Assembly (NCBI GenBank): GCA_959347315.1
Contig: OY365807.1
Coordinates: 33,105,660-33,169,659 of the forward strand
From: Bimastos eiseni
Taxonomy: Eukaryota > Annelida > Clitellata > Crassiclitellata > Lumbricidae
DNA: 64,000 nt
Reading direction: 5' to 3'
The position numbers were made by a program, and so were the translations under genes. How positions within the stretch are numbered: the first letter of the stretch is position 1; every line of letters begins with the position of its first letter. Shown one piece after another: positions 14,483 through 28,800 of this stretch. The notes beneath the pieces are model-generated. The model was given only the letters and a program-made list of their open reading frames with translations. It searched no databases and had not been told where the DNA came from.

Positions 14483-17400
14483 CAGTCTTGTGTATGCCTC
14501 CTTCTGCAAGGCTTTGTTCTTTTGGAAGGAAGATTCATGTTTTGACTAAGTGAGAAAATGTCATCTGTGGGTTTTTTTGTGTCAAATGGTTAACGACTGT
14601 ACTAATTTACTCAGCAGGTGTAATTATTGCAATTTGTCATAGGAAGAGACCTATTTGTTAACATGCTGACGATCAGACATCTATAGTAAATGACCAGTAA
14701 TCTTACTTGGTATGTTTTTTATTTATATAAATGCTACATTTATGGCTAAATGTGCCGATTGGTTAGAGCATAACACTCATTGTATGGTGAGTGATGCGGA
14801 TTCGACCCTCATCCGGGGAGTCACTGTGTAGGGAGTAAGTCCGGTGAGGCGTGTCACGTGTGCACTTCTGATCAAAAACTGTTGGAAGAAGGGCGATATC
14901 AAATTTCAGATGCAGAAAAAAATTAAAGATAATTGCTAAATTGATTTGTCTATGTCGTTTCCTGAATGAATGCATTACAATTATCGGACGACAGTTTCTG
15001 CTCTTCCCAGAAATCCCGAGTCTCTGATTTGGCCTGGCAAATGGTGCCAGGGACACACGTGGAACCGTGGAACCGGTTGGCAATGCCAGCTATTAGTTTG
15101 CAGCTAAGAACATTTTCATATTAGATAAGATCAAAGGCATTCAGTAAACAGGACATTTGGCCAATGAACATCTGCCATTGGAGACCAGGAAGAAGAGTCA
15201 TTAGGAGCTGATGCTGGTGGTGCTGATGCTACTGGTGGTGCTGAGCTGAACCTCATGAGTGGAATATTTGATTCATATGTGATCAGAGATGAACTGGAGG
15301 GCTGATATGATGAGTTCCTCTCTCACCTTTCTTCCTATTTGGCCAAATCAGCAGCTGCAGCTGCTCGGCCTCATACATTGCCTCCTCCTCCTCTTCCTCC
15401 TGCCCAGTGTATTATTGGTCCAAGGTGATGTGATGACAACCTAGATATCCATCAGCAGACTAAACTCCAAGTCTAGAACTTCAAGAGCTGAGATCAGGGT
15501 CACTAAGTGCACAACCTTTGTTGCATGAGTGACTTACTAATTATTCTTAATTGGAATCATTTGATGTAGAGGGTGTTGAGACCAAGACTATGAATATCTC
15601 TACTGGTTGCGGTGATGTTCAGGATGTTAGAATTACCTATATGTAACTGATATGGGCTTTCTTTATTGCATTTTAATTGCTAGGTTTCTAGCACAGAGAT
15701 CCATTTCAGATTATTTGAATATTTTTTGTCTAAAGTGCTATTCAAGTAAAAAAAACTGGTCACATGATTTAATTGTGTTGCAGAGAATAATATGATTGAA
15801 TGAGTCAGATTAGAACGTTTTGATTCATGTGATATGAAAGACTGACTAGTTATTTGTTTGGCTGATTTTGTATTTTGAAACAACATTGTAACATTTCAGA
15901 TCACATAGTCATGAATCTGTCGTTGGTTTCGGATGGCCGTGACTTCCTTTCTGTTACAAACTTCACATTCTTTGATTGCTCGATACACAATACGTAAGAT
16001 TTCTTATGCCTTAACTAAGCTTCACTTAACTGGGTATGCATGGTTACAAATTAAATGCCAAATACAATTATGACTCATCTAATCAATAATTTAGTCCAAG
16101 GGCCTAAGGCACGGGCCATAGGTGTCCATTGGCCACATTGATCACATTTGACTGATTGTTCCCCATGCTCCTCAGTCCAAGGCTTTTGCCCATGTGACAT
16201 CCAAGCTAGTGTGTTGTCATGATGTGACACTCCTCATTTATGTCATCTGAAAGTAGTATTAATGTTTTATAAAAGCTGTAACTGTAAAAAATTAAATTAA
16301 ATGTTTCAGCCTTTCAGTAAACTGGATGAATCATTTAATTTTCTGCCATAATTAGCCAAAAAGGTGTAAGTTATTGTTATGCATATATAACCTGAATTTA
16401 TATGCTTAACTGGAGGAGAGTTGAGTTAATCTGGGATGAATTTTACATCAAGTTTAACTGCAAACTGACCAAAAATGAAACATTCACATTTGATAGGAAT
16501 TGGTCAGTTGAGTTAGATATAAAATTTATTTATGGCACTTTTTCCAAGTTAGTTGTTGTGATTTTAATTGATAAGAGTTGTATTAAGTCGTGAACATGAA
16601 TTGAATCATCTGGTGTGTCTTGTTCATTTTGCAGATGTACACAGTGTACAAGAAGCAGTTTTCCCTGTACGTGGTGTGTGGAAAACCATCGCTGTACGAG
16701 CAACAAAGAGGAATGCAACTCAGATATTCTTATCACTGGAAAACATGTAAGCGAGAATGGACGAGATGGAGTGTGGGTGTGATGGTGATCGTATCTAGTG
16801 CACAGAGGAATTTTTGTTGTGTGCTTCTCTATGTCTTAGGCGGCTTTTGTCTGACCAATACGTTCAATTGGTGATGTTTAACATCCAATCTCTGTATATT
16901 ATTTTCTTTTATGAAATTTTGCGCCTTTTGGATATCTGTATAGCATTGCGACATATATATTTTGAATGAGTGAGTAACTTTTGTTGTAATTCATCAACTG
17001 TGCACTTTGCCAAATACTCCAGTTATGTTTTGCTATATCATCGTGTCATTTGAATTATTTCTTTATCATCATAATTTCCTTTTTTCTCAATTGAATTATC
17101 GATTTAGTCTGAGTTGTGATCTTGTAATATTTTAATAATTATCAGCAGAATTGTCATTTTTAATTATTTCTCGGTCATCTGAATTTACCTCTTTTCATTT
17201 CAGTTATCGGTATCATCTTAATTGTCATCTTGTCATTTGAATAATCACTGTCCTTTACAAGCCTTGCTCCATATTTCTTTTTTCATTGTTGTGTTTGTCT
17301 TGCTGTCTCCTCATCGGTCCTTTGATTGCTGTCTCTGTCAATAGGTTGGCGGACACTCGGACACACCTGGCCCCAGTTTTTGTCCACGAATCGAGAGCGG

Positions 17401-19776
17401 AACTAACTCCACAGAGATTCTCATCTCCTCTGGCTCTGAAAGCCGACTGCACGTTAGAGTCGTTCACTTGCAGGTAGGCGATCATCTTGTGAACGGTCAG
17501 AGCTCTGGCTTTTCATCTGCCTTTTGTGAACCAGAGACCAATTAGTGGCGCAGAGGAATAACTGGAGGAAGGAAAATGCAGCTTGTGAATAGCAATTATA
17601 AAGCTACACCTTCTGTCCGTTGCTACTGGTTGAGCGCTAAGGCTACCTATGACAAGCCACATCGTTCCCCCAGAAGGCATTGGAGAGTTATTCATTGCAT
17701 GCCTTCTGCTACTCTTCTCTCTGCCTACGTGTATCAGTAGCGCTTGCCGTTTCTTTTTTGCAGACACCTTTAGACTTTCCAGTTCCCTTGCCCAAGCACA
17801 GATGCCCATTGAGAGTGCTGCTGATTCGAGTGGCGCTATATAAGTGCTTGATTATATTTTATTACGTTCTTTCTGGGTTTTGAACAAATACAAACATCCC
17901 TTTTTCATCTTCCCACTCCTGCTTGAATGCAAACTGGTACAGACTTTGTTCATTAGTTTAAATCCTTTTACAATGAGCGTGGACTAAGATGTATGATAAA
18001 ACCTATACAGCTCATAATTAAAGGGTCAAGATTAGGTATAATGCACAGGTAAGGTTATTTAATTGCATGTTTAGTTGGTTAGTTAGTTAATCAATCAAGC
18101 AATCAAAAAGTCTAGTTAGTTATTTGGGCATTACTAAGATAGATGCTTAGGTGATATCCTAAAGTAAGTTGAGTCTTATGTTATTATTATTATTGACTTT
18201 GATGTTTTTTAACAATGGTTCTTTGCACTGGATGTTTATGGTTCTTAAAGAAGTCAAAGAACAGAAGAACCACCTGTTGCTGGTTTCTGATTCATTTTTA
18301 TGGCTTCAACAACAGATTGTGTATTCTATATGAAATGCATGTTGATGTCAGTGTGTGACTTGCTTTGCAGAAGCTGCAGAAAATAAGCAGTCTTAACTGG
18401 GTTTTTTCACCCAATTTGACAAGGTAGAATACATCTGGTGCTGCACAACAGCGTCTGTAGGCGATGATGCTAAAATCCGGTGATTTCCTCTTGAATGAAT
18501 GCTGTCGTTGAATGGAACCCCTTCTGATTTCATTATCCGTCCAGCGTTAGCTCGATTTCTTGCATTTGAGGCTACGATCTGTGCATGGGAAAGACCTGCT
18601 TATATCGGCATCATAGAGCGCGCCTCCTTCGTCCCACGGATACTTTTTCCGTTTCCATTCTTATCTACTTTTCTCTTCGCTGATAGCATTGTTTATCGGT
18701 TCGCTGTGCTGGGGTCATTCCGGCTGGCGTGTTGATCGCAGCGCAATGACTGGACAGCGAGAGAGATTGATGGAAATTGGAATCCACCTTTCAGTTCTGC
18801 CAGCGCTGTTATTTGATGCTGAGGATTTACTGTAACGCTGGGGTGTGGAGCAATTTCCTCTCTATTAATGTCCCACTGTAGGGTATTTCTGTTGCTTTCC
18901 CATCTTTGAGGATTTTCAGTGTCGGGTTTATTTATAATTACCTTTAGGTTATATTGTCTTAATGGATACTTTGTGGCCAGGCCCCACCTCCCCTGCGAGA
19001 GCTGTGCTTAGACCTTGAATACAATGCTTGATACATGGCCAGTCATAGACATTTCTAAGTGTTAAGATATAGCACATGACCGGATCACGGCATTGAGTAC
19101 CATCACACAGCTGTAGTTGTCTCTACCCATATAGCTGTAGAGCTAGGGTTGGAATGACCACTGACTGACCAGTCCCTGGCTGGCTGTGGCTAGTTGAGGG
19201 GTTGCCCAATTACTGTAATTTTACTTAGTTACTTATGCTAGTGAGCCAGTATGATACTCTATAATATGGTTCTTTGACAATATATCTGAGGGCATTGATT
19301 CTGATGCTGTGGTAAGTTGAACGGATACTTAACCAGACTTAGGCATACCACAGAGCAGCCGCTGCATTCACAGCAGACTGATTAATGCGTGAATGAGTTA
19401 GGACTGTATAAATGGCACTACCATTGACAACTATGGTGCACATAGAAACCTGTTTTGGGTCATGGCAGTTTGAGTCGACAGCCCATTGGCGTTGTGTGTG
19501 AATCTGACGCACCATGTAATACTTCTGAGCATGTTTGACATATATTCTTCACATGCTCTGAAGAAGAATGTTGTGGTCAACAGCATGGAAGGTTGCACTT
19601 GACTAGTAAAGGGCAATCAGAGTTACATGTCCCCTCCCAAACAACAGTGCTAAAGAAGTAAATAAACTGAAAAACTCCATCAATTCAAATAGACCCATTA
19701 ATTATGCACTGAGTATTTTTTTACTCACCCATTTTTCGATTGTGGGGCTATATATAGTATCTTTCTACACACACAC

Positions 19777-19821
<45 letters not shown>

Positions 19822-22800
19822 ATATTTATTTTTATGTCTAGATCTGTGCTTCTATGAGTGTGCTTACTAATAGTACAATGAACATCAAAATATCCAATGA
19901 CTCAGTGACTTTGCATTGAATGACTAGTGTGGCAAATCTTTAGTTTACAAAATACAATATGTTTATTTAAACTTACTTTATCACATAGATGTGTATAGAC
20001 AAATTGTGTCATTGCTAGTAAATACATTTATTTATTGATATTCCTATGTGTGATCCACATTTATTTTGTCCAAGGATGGAGTAGCAGCTAGTCCTTGTCC
20101 ACTCAGAATGGGATCATGTACACAGGCCATATTTTACTAAGATTTCAGCACTCCTGTTTGTCATACTAGGGCTTGCACCATGCACATATTTAATCATTTT
20201 GTTTTGAGCAGATTATATTATCCGTGAAGAAGTTTAAGTTTACTCTATTTCCCGTTTGAATTGTGATTGCTGTAACTTATTTGTCTTTATGATGTTTTCA
20301 TTTTTTTCAGAGGTAATCGTTTTCTGTTTCTACCATCCATTTAAGAATCTGTTGCAACTTGCTCTGCTGTGTAGGTCGTCTGTCTTTCCCGGTATCTCTT
20401 GCATCATCTGTTTTGATAGGTTTTCTGTTTAGCATTTTGTGTATCTATTTGTAGGACTTCCAGTCAGATTTTAGGTGTTCATTCAACTTCAATGGTGGGA
20501 TTGAAAGGAACGCCTCTTTGGTGGTGCGCAGCCACGATGCTCACGTGCAATGTGACCCTGTTTTGGTGAGTATATAAGGGTATTTGAATTCTAGTTAGAT
20601 CCACGTTAGATTCTCACCTGGGATGAAGAGATTTTTCAAGATTCCTGTCCTAGTAGTGACCTCTGGTGTACTTGGGTATAAATGAGTTCATCGACTGTAC
20701 CATTTCAGTTGGGAGGATGGCGTGGCAAGGATAAGACCTATCCAGCTGACTCTTTTATGGTGCTTTTTTATATTGTGATAAATAGCCCATAACACTTCAC
20801 TCATATCGTTGCTTGTTTGTTTAGCTTTGTTTGAATTTCCTCTTTATTAGAGCTGACCAATCAGAAATCTGTTTTTACACAAATGTAAGCTGACTGCTAA
20901 CAATGCGACTTTTGTAGAATGAATATTGTAAATGAAATTTTCTAGTGATGATTGTTTTAATTGAACAGTTGATTGTGCAAGTGTTGATTCTCATAATAAA
21001 TTGCTATTTTTGATGATGTGCATTTGTATTGATTTCCCTTGGGTCTGGGGTCAGATTGGGGTCATCTCTTCCTATACACATCCAAAGGAGACTCCTCGAA
21101 CAGGAAGCACATCCATGCCATAAAACTCCTAGGTCCCTGGAGTTCATACTACCAAGGGACGCCTGACCAATCCAGACATAACCTAGAAAGCTGTCAAATG
21201 GTTTGCGTGTGTTGGTGTGTGTGCGTGCGTTCACGTGTGTGTGTGTTTTGATGTGTGTGTATGTGTGTGTATTGGTGTTTATGTCGCTGTATGATTTGAT
21301 GTGTGTGTTGATGTGTATATGTTAATATTCATGTTGGTGTGTGTGTTTGTGCATACATTGGAGTTTATTGATTGCATGGTTGTCTGGTTGGCATGAAATC
21401 TTGACTGTCTTTTTGGCTGCTTTGGTCTTTGGATCATTGACTGGTTGTTTTACTGGTTGTTTGATTGGCTTTTTGGTTGGCTTTTTGACTACAGTTTGGC
21501 TAGTCAGGATGACCACTGACTGACTGTTTATTAGCATTTTCATCACGCAGTGCAATTAGATCTTCTGTCACTGTCATTTCTTTAGTTCGTTTCCTGTGTC
21601 TTTAGTTTCAGTATAGTGGCTCATCACAGTACCTCAATATCCCGTTCAGTATTCTTTGGGGAGCACGTCGTAAACCGCTGGACAACCCAAACAGCATTCA
21701 GGGTATTTGGTCAGATTTTATTTCCAGTCTTATCTTGCGTAGTTATAGGCTTATAGCAGAATGTTCACCAGATAAATATAAAGCCATTAATAAATAATAA
21801 TAGTTATTATTATTGTAATAATAATAATAATGAGAGTAGTAGTAAATAGTAATAATAAGGATGATAATAGCATGATAATTCAGCACTATCACTTTTTGTA
21901 TCACTTTCTCCACCAGTAAAACCAACTGCGAAGACTAGCCATTCCAGAACAACGCCCCCTAATTTTTTTAATACTGAGGGATCATTTGTACCTTGAGGAA
22001 AAAAAATGTATAATGATAATGATAATCTGCTATATAGTGCCATCATGTAACCAAGGCAAAAGGAAGTCAATGAATAAATCAAGCAATCAAACTTGATGAA
22101 AGGTTGCTGTTCATGTGTTACAAATATTCTACACCTTCCAGTGCAAAAGTTTTAATCAAATCTTAAGATGTGGAGTTGAAGATGTGAGGTTGGTGTTATG
22201 TAAGCAAGTAATGTAATGTAAATCTTCGAAAAGTTTTTTTTTCAGTGCCCAAAAAACCATGTCAGGGAGATCGGCTTATTCACTGGTGCTATACCAAATC
22301 TAGTCCACTATAGCCAATCCTCTCGTTTCTTTCCGATGCCAGATTTCTTTCCGAAATCTGGGGGTCAAGCCGAGTAAGTAAATAGATGATGTTTGCATCT
22401 TTGTGGCATAAAAGTGTCCTGTTTCCTGTCGTCCTTTAGTGCGTGTCTTCAAGTGTGGCCACATGGCATCGAACTGTGGCCGATGTCGTTCTGTGGATGT
22501 GAGGCATGGCTGTGGATGGTGCACTGGCCCCAAGAGGTGCAGCATTCAAGACCGGTGCCGTGATGGACCATGGCTCGGCAGGGACCAGACCTGTCCAAAC
22601 CCATCAGTCGATCAGGTTAACTTTCATTTGCTTCATTTATCAGGTGCATGTAGAAGTAGAATCATCCACTTGTGGAAAGGTTTCATTTATATCTGCATAG
22701 TGAAGAAGTGTCTCAAGTGTATGAGATGTTGTGGATCAGGCTTCCATGGCACTATCATTCTGGAACAGCTTCCATGCTATAATTCTGGAACATGCTTCAA

Positions 22801-25800
22801 ATGCTGGTATTCTGTAAATGGCTTCCATGCTATCACTCTGGAACAGACTTCCTTGCTTCCTCACAAACTTCTCTTTTCTATGTCTCTGTTTTGCAGGCAG
22901 TCGAGGACCATTCGATTCCATTGTCATCTTGTGTAATTAAATCTGATGAGTTTTGTTGACGATGCATTATATCAATTTGCATTTATGATTACAATAACAA
23001 ACATTATGACTGTAAATATAAGTATTATCAAGCGATGATCTCACTCTTTTATTTCAGCCTGTAGAAGGTTAAGGCAAGTTAGTGATAGCAGTGGAGTGCT
23101 GGTCTTTTGAAGATACCTGCTGCTCTGGTTCCAGTTTCTGAGTCCACCATGATTTTGTTTCATGATGGTACACTGTGTTGTAATAAATATTGCGTTTTAA
23201 TATAACCCTGAACATCATATGACAGATGAGAGGATGAAACAATGCTTGAGTTGTTGTTGGTGCTGAAGGATTATTTGAGAGAATGGTGGCATTAATGACT
23301 ATTGAATTGTGTTGCCTAGGTTCAGCCTGGTAGTGGTCCTGTTGACGGTGGAACCAGTCTGACGATCAGTGGAGAAAACCTTGGAGTGCGTAGTGATAAC
23401 ACGACTGCAGTGGTTGCTGGCATACCTTGCCACATAACCAATTACATCGAGCATTCAGAGAAGTAAGTTAACAACAGTGTATGCATAATCTTGGGAAATA
23501 TATTTTGTGCAGTTACTAAGCAGAGCTCGTTGGCATTTCCAAGACATTTGCAACTAATTGCAAGGCAAGGTTTATCAATTGTTTGATAGTTTATATATAT
23601 ACTATATGCATTTACTGTTCATCTTGTATGAGGTGCTAAATGAACTTATGAAGTGTTATGCAAACAACTGTATATTGTTTTTGCTGAATAGCAGCTATAC
23701 AAATGAGTACACCGATTGTACACTTTCAAATATCTTATTCTTGCCGTGTGCTTATATGATGGCTAGGGAGAAGAATGGTCGCCTGTCCTCATGAGTTTAA
23801 ATTTGTTTACCACCGTTGCAATTCACCTTCCTTTGGGAAGCATGTCGAGTTCACAATATTACAAGGTTGCATAATGACAGTGTTTTTCATGAGGCAGTCA
23901 GGCTATATTTAAATAATAACAATTGCAATAATAAATAAATGAATAATTGTTATGTGTAGTGCAGTACATATAGCAATCAGTTCGATCGTTTTGATTGAAC
24001 TGTGGTGCTGAGTGACTGACTTTAGAAGTCGAGCAAGAATCTACATGAGAAAGACTCTACATGAGTAATACTCTACTCGAGTAAGACTACATGAGAAAGA
24101 ATCTATGTAAGAATCGATGTAAGAATCTATGTAAGAATCGATGTAAGAATCGATGTAAGAATCGATGTAAGAATCGATGTAAGAATCGATGTAAGAATCG
24201 ATGTAAGAATCTACATGATTGAAGCCTAACAATTTTGTGTTGATGTTGGGATATGTTATTTGTTAAACAGGTTAGTTTGTGTGACGGGTTCGTCTGGAAA
24301 TGTCACTTCTGGTCCGGTCGTTGTAACAGTTTCAAACAAATACACGGCAACGTCGCTGGCTTCCTTTGCCTATGTGGTGAGAGTCCTGTCTGCTTTTTCA
24401 TGATTTCTTTGGACTTCCAAACACGTAATTAATTTCTAAATTTTGTCAATATTTATGTTGTTGTCAGTGGATTAGCTGGTTAAGCAGCCAATCCCAAAGG
24501 TGAACAACTTCTTAATTTTATTTCTGTATAGGCTAGATTTGGAAGGTGAGTGAGAAAACAGCAGCAATTGGGGTGTTTTGGTAGTGGCATCTTCTGAGCA
24601 TGCTAAATAATTTTGCAAATATTGTCAATAATCTAAAGCAGTTTGTGATCTAGATTTAGAACAATTTTGTTGTTTTATATAATTTATCTGTAGTTGCTTT
24701 TGTGAATCAAAAATTTCCTTTCAGTTTATGTGAACAAATACAACTTTTCATCATAGAACATGTTGCAATGTTTCCAGCGACCTGAAGTCATTGACTTTAG
24801 TCCTGGACAAGGTCCGCAGTCTGGTGGAACTCGACTGACCGTCTTTGGTCGTAGTCTGAACGCTGGTTCGGTGGTGTCCGCTGTTGTGACCAATCAGACG
24901 ACCTTGACCTCTGTGGAGACACCTTGCACTGTCGTCTCAAGAGATGATGACTGGCTAGTGTGCGTTACAAGTGGAACATTGTTTCCATATGCGGCCGATC
25001 TGCTCCAGCTGAGAATAGATGGAGCTACAATCACTTACACCGGCGCAAGCTTTGTTTTTGTTTCCGATCCAGTTGTGTCGTCCGTCATGCCAGAGAAAAC
25101 AATTTTCAGGTGAAATTATGCATCAGATGAACCATGTTAATTAAAATTCCTGATTGATGTTTGATTGCGATCAGGTGGCCATTAGCTACTTTGGGAATCT
25201 CTGCCTCATACCACTTCATCTGCGACAATGGGAAATATCTGTTATTTTTATATCTTTGGCTTACACTAAATATTGAATTTCTTTCTTTGAATTGCTCCAC
25301 ATTTTCTTTGTCTACTAAGACCTGCATGGCTATCAGCATTATGATAATTCTCATCGTTATCTTCAACTAATTTAATTTCATCAAGTTGGTCATAGCTTGT
25401 GCTAAGTAATTATACTAATGACTATTTGTTGAGCTTCCATTATGCATTTTATGGCATTTAGAAGTGTCATTATTGCTAATGCTCTGTTTTTATTTGAGTT
25501 TTGTAGACCTGTCACTTTTTGTTTTTTTAGAGGAATTCATTTTTCAATATCGTTGCTTCTGATTTTGTTTTCAGTGGCGGGATAAAAATTACTGTTACGG
25601 GCGAAAGGCTGGACTCTGTAAATAATCCCAGGATGATCATTTATTTGCCAGAGAGAAATGTTTCTGGTGTAAGTATGCATTCCTAATTTCTTTGACTGTA
25701 TTCTTGTATATGGGTAATTGAAGTAAACATAGAGAGCTGGAAGCTGAATTTGAAATTAAGACCTACAGCTGCACTTTTGGTCTTTCGTTATAGATTTAGT

Positions 25801-28800
25801 GAACTTGGGGTGGGGGCCTGATCTCTAGAGGCATTATTTGAACTAGGTTTTGTTTCCATTTAGGCTTGTGATGTTGCCAACTCAGAGCAGATGATCTGCA
25901 CTTCTCCGAGTCTCGTGTCACAAATGTCTGCTGGATTAAGCGAGCCGGCGGTTGAAGAAGACATTTCCTCCGATCCTCTTCTGCTGCACTATGGCTTCCT
26001 CATGGACGGCGTTGAAATACTGCAGAACATTACGCTCACGGGGGTTGGAGGAACAATGCTCATCTGTCCAGATCCAACCTTTGAGCCTTTTGAAGGTGGA
26101 AGCAAACAGTTCTTCTACAGCAAGAACGAATACCTCACCATCAACGTTAGTCAATTATATTATGCATAAATTTGTGTTATTTTATTAAACTGCATATATC
26201 ATACACGCAATATTTTATCAATATATTTTATAAGTAGCCATTGTGACTTTTAATATACTTAGGCCTATCTATGTTTGTTTATTCATTTCTCAGTCCTCTT
26301 AACATTCTTAGCAGTGATTAATAAACATGTATTGAAAGTTGTTGAAAGCGACTTGGAAACCAATGCAAGCTCATCATTAAGGTATTAAGAATCCTGTAAC
26401 TAAATGGCTAAGTAGAATTTAGGTCAACCAATGAAACTATCAAAGAGCTCAGGAGCTGATTAGGGCTCATTATGTAAATGACCTGTACAATACAGATGAC
26501 CTGTAACAATTTTCGTTGTTGTCTTCGATAAAACTAAATGGACGCAAAGAATGAGTAATGAGTATTCTAGCTGGTTGATTGCTTTTGGATAATTTATTTG
26601 AAATTGCTTTGTATCTGTTGCATTGTCAGCTCTCACTTTCTGAAGTAGACTAATTACTTCCAAAATTTGTGCAGGGAAAGAACCTAAATGTTGTTCTTAC
26701 TAAGCACGACTTCCGAGTGACGATTGGTGACGTCAACTGTTCAGTGACATCCATATCTAGTTCACAACTCACTTGTCTGCCTTCAGAACACAACTCCATC
26801 CTTCCGGATGCACCAGTCAAGGTAAGATATTCTTTTGTTTCTTATTCTCTTCTCATCAAAGAACAATAATGTTCATTTACAATGTTAATGTTTGTTGTTG
26901 ATGAAGTGCATGGTATAAGATATGCTGTGATGGCTTGTTTATGCCTGATGCCTGCGAAAAACAGTGGAATTAAGTAGCTTTGAGTTTGGTTAGTGGATAG
27001 ATGTGTGAATAGCCATAAAATACCAGACAATCTTAGCCATTTTAACCCTCCAGAAATGAGTACCGATGCAAGTGGGAGAGTATCTGGTTGTTGTAATGTG
27101 TGGCTGTGTGCACTTTATTATACTCTATTACACACTTATAAGGTGCCTCTCAGAGTTTAACCTAATCAGTGTGTAATACCCTGCAGGAAAGAAAAGTCTT
27201 AAGAGTACTTTAGCTGTAAGATCCTTCGAATTCAACTCTAGAGCAACATCTCAGAATAGTTTTGTAGAGGCTTGTAAACAAGCTTTCCTTTTAACTGTTA
27301 TACTTGATTGATATATTTATTACTAATCATTTCACTAAGTCTTAGAATTATTTAAGTTGATGGTGGTTTGCAGGAGTGGCATTCAAAGTAAGAACAGCCT
27401 GTTGCAAGATCTGGGTTTTATTGCAACTTTCCTTTTTTGATTACTAACTTATATGTATCTGGTTTTCAGGTGCATGTTGCAAATTCCTCGTTCCACATAG
27501 GTGCGTTGAAATACGACGGGTCACAGAGCTTCATCACTTTGCCGGTTGTCATAGCGTTTGCAGTGGCTGGTGGCATTTGTCTCATCATTATCATCATCAT
27601 CTGTCTAGCATATCGAAGCAAGTCAAAGGAAAGTGAGCGCGTTGTTCGTCAGATGAGGACTCAGATGGACACCCTGGAGGCACGAGTTGCAAATGAATGC
27701 AAAGAAGGTACTCAAACCATCTAAACCAATTATGACTGTGTTGTTTGTAGCAATGGTTCTCATAAGTCCTTATTGAGTAGACGTTAGGATTATTTGGGAT
27801 TTTTTCAAGAAACACTATATACAGAATCATTAAAGACATTATAACTACATGTTTGAATATATTTTAAACCATTGCAACATGCATATCCTCAGACATATAC
27901 ATATGCATATTTGTGCAAATGTGCATACCTGCTTACATTTAGCCTTGGAGACGCTGCCGTCTCAGCTGAAACCAGTCGATAGGCTTTCAACTGCTAGTGA
28001 CTTTGTTCACTTAATATATTGCCTTTTTTAAACGTTATCTCCGAGTATCGATTTTGGGTGACAACTTTACATTCTGGATTACCTCAGATATATATAGAAA
28101 ATGGATAAACTAATCGACAAGTCTAAATGATTTAGTCAATTGATCAGTATGTGATTGAGTTGAGTAAGTTGTTGAAGTCAGTCGCTGGCTTATAGGTGAG
28201 CATTAGTGGCGGACTCTGGGGACTACGTTCATACATATGTACGTACGTACATACATACATACATACATACATACATACATACATAAATACATAAATACAT
28301 ACGTACATATATACATACATACCTACATTCATACATACATACATACATATATACATACATAACATACATGCCTACATACATACATACATATATACATATA
28401 TACATAAATAACATACATAACATACATACATACATTACATACATACCTACATACATATATACATACATATATACCTACATACATATATACATACATTACA
28501 TACATACATACATACATTACATACATTACATACATACATACCTACATACATACATACATATATGCATAAATAACATACATACATACATTATATACATATA
28601 TACATAAATAACATACATACATACATTATATACATACATACATACCTACGTACATACATAACATACATACATACATTACATACATACATACATACCTACA
28701 TACATACATACATATATACATAAATAACATACATACATACGTACATTACATACATTATAGACATACATACATACCTACGTACATACATACATACCTACAT

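Larger units (their letters stand above)
2137..15899. other. Large plexin intron (13.8 kb) rich in repeats
   Basis: Flanked by exons in matching phase. It holds SINE copies, (TA)n and (GACA)n arrays, a decayed Ty3/gypsy pol on the minus strand and several short tandem repeats, listed separately. Stretches at 3320-6100, 7200-8160, 10620-13600 and 14930-15890 show nothing I can name. A GC-richer patch at about 12760-13020 has no recognised product. Confidence 0.8.
15994..20454. other. Plexin introns between PSI2 and second TIG
   Basis: Three introns: 15994-16634, 16747-17344 and 17474-20454. The third contains a LINE 3' end at about 17640-17860 and a (TA)n run at about 19780-19818. Nothing else recognisable; a GC-richer patch at about 18490-18740 has an unassigned open frame without similarity. 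Confidence 0.7.

Noticed and set aside
14745..14840. Possible functional tRNA gene
   Set aside because: A- and B-box-like segments are present but no cloverleaf with a clear anticodon stem and acceptor stem could be formed; the downstream body is shared with other SINE copies.
22616..22936. Continuation of the PSI3 frame past 22615
   Set aside because: Similarity to plexins stops at the gttaac donor, the phase fits the next exon, and the continuation consists of an intronic tandem repeat.
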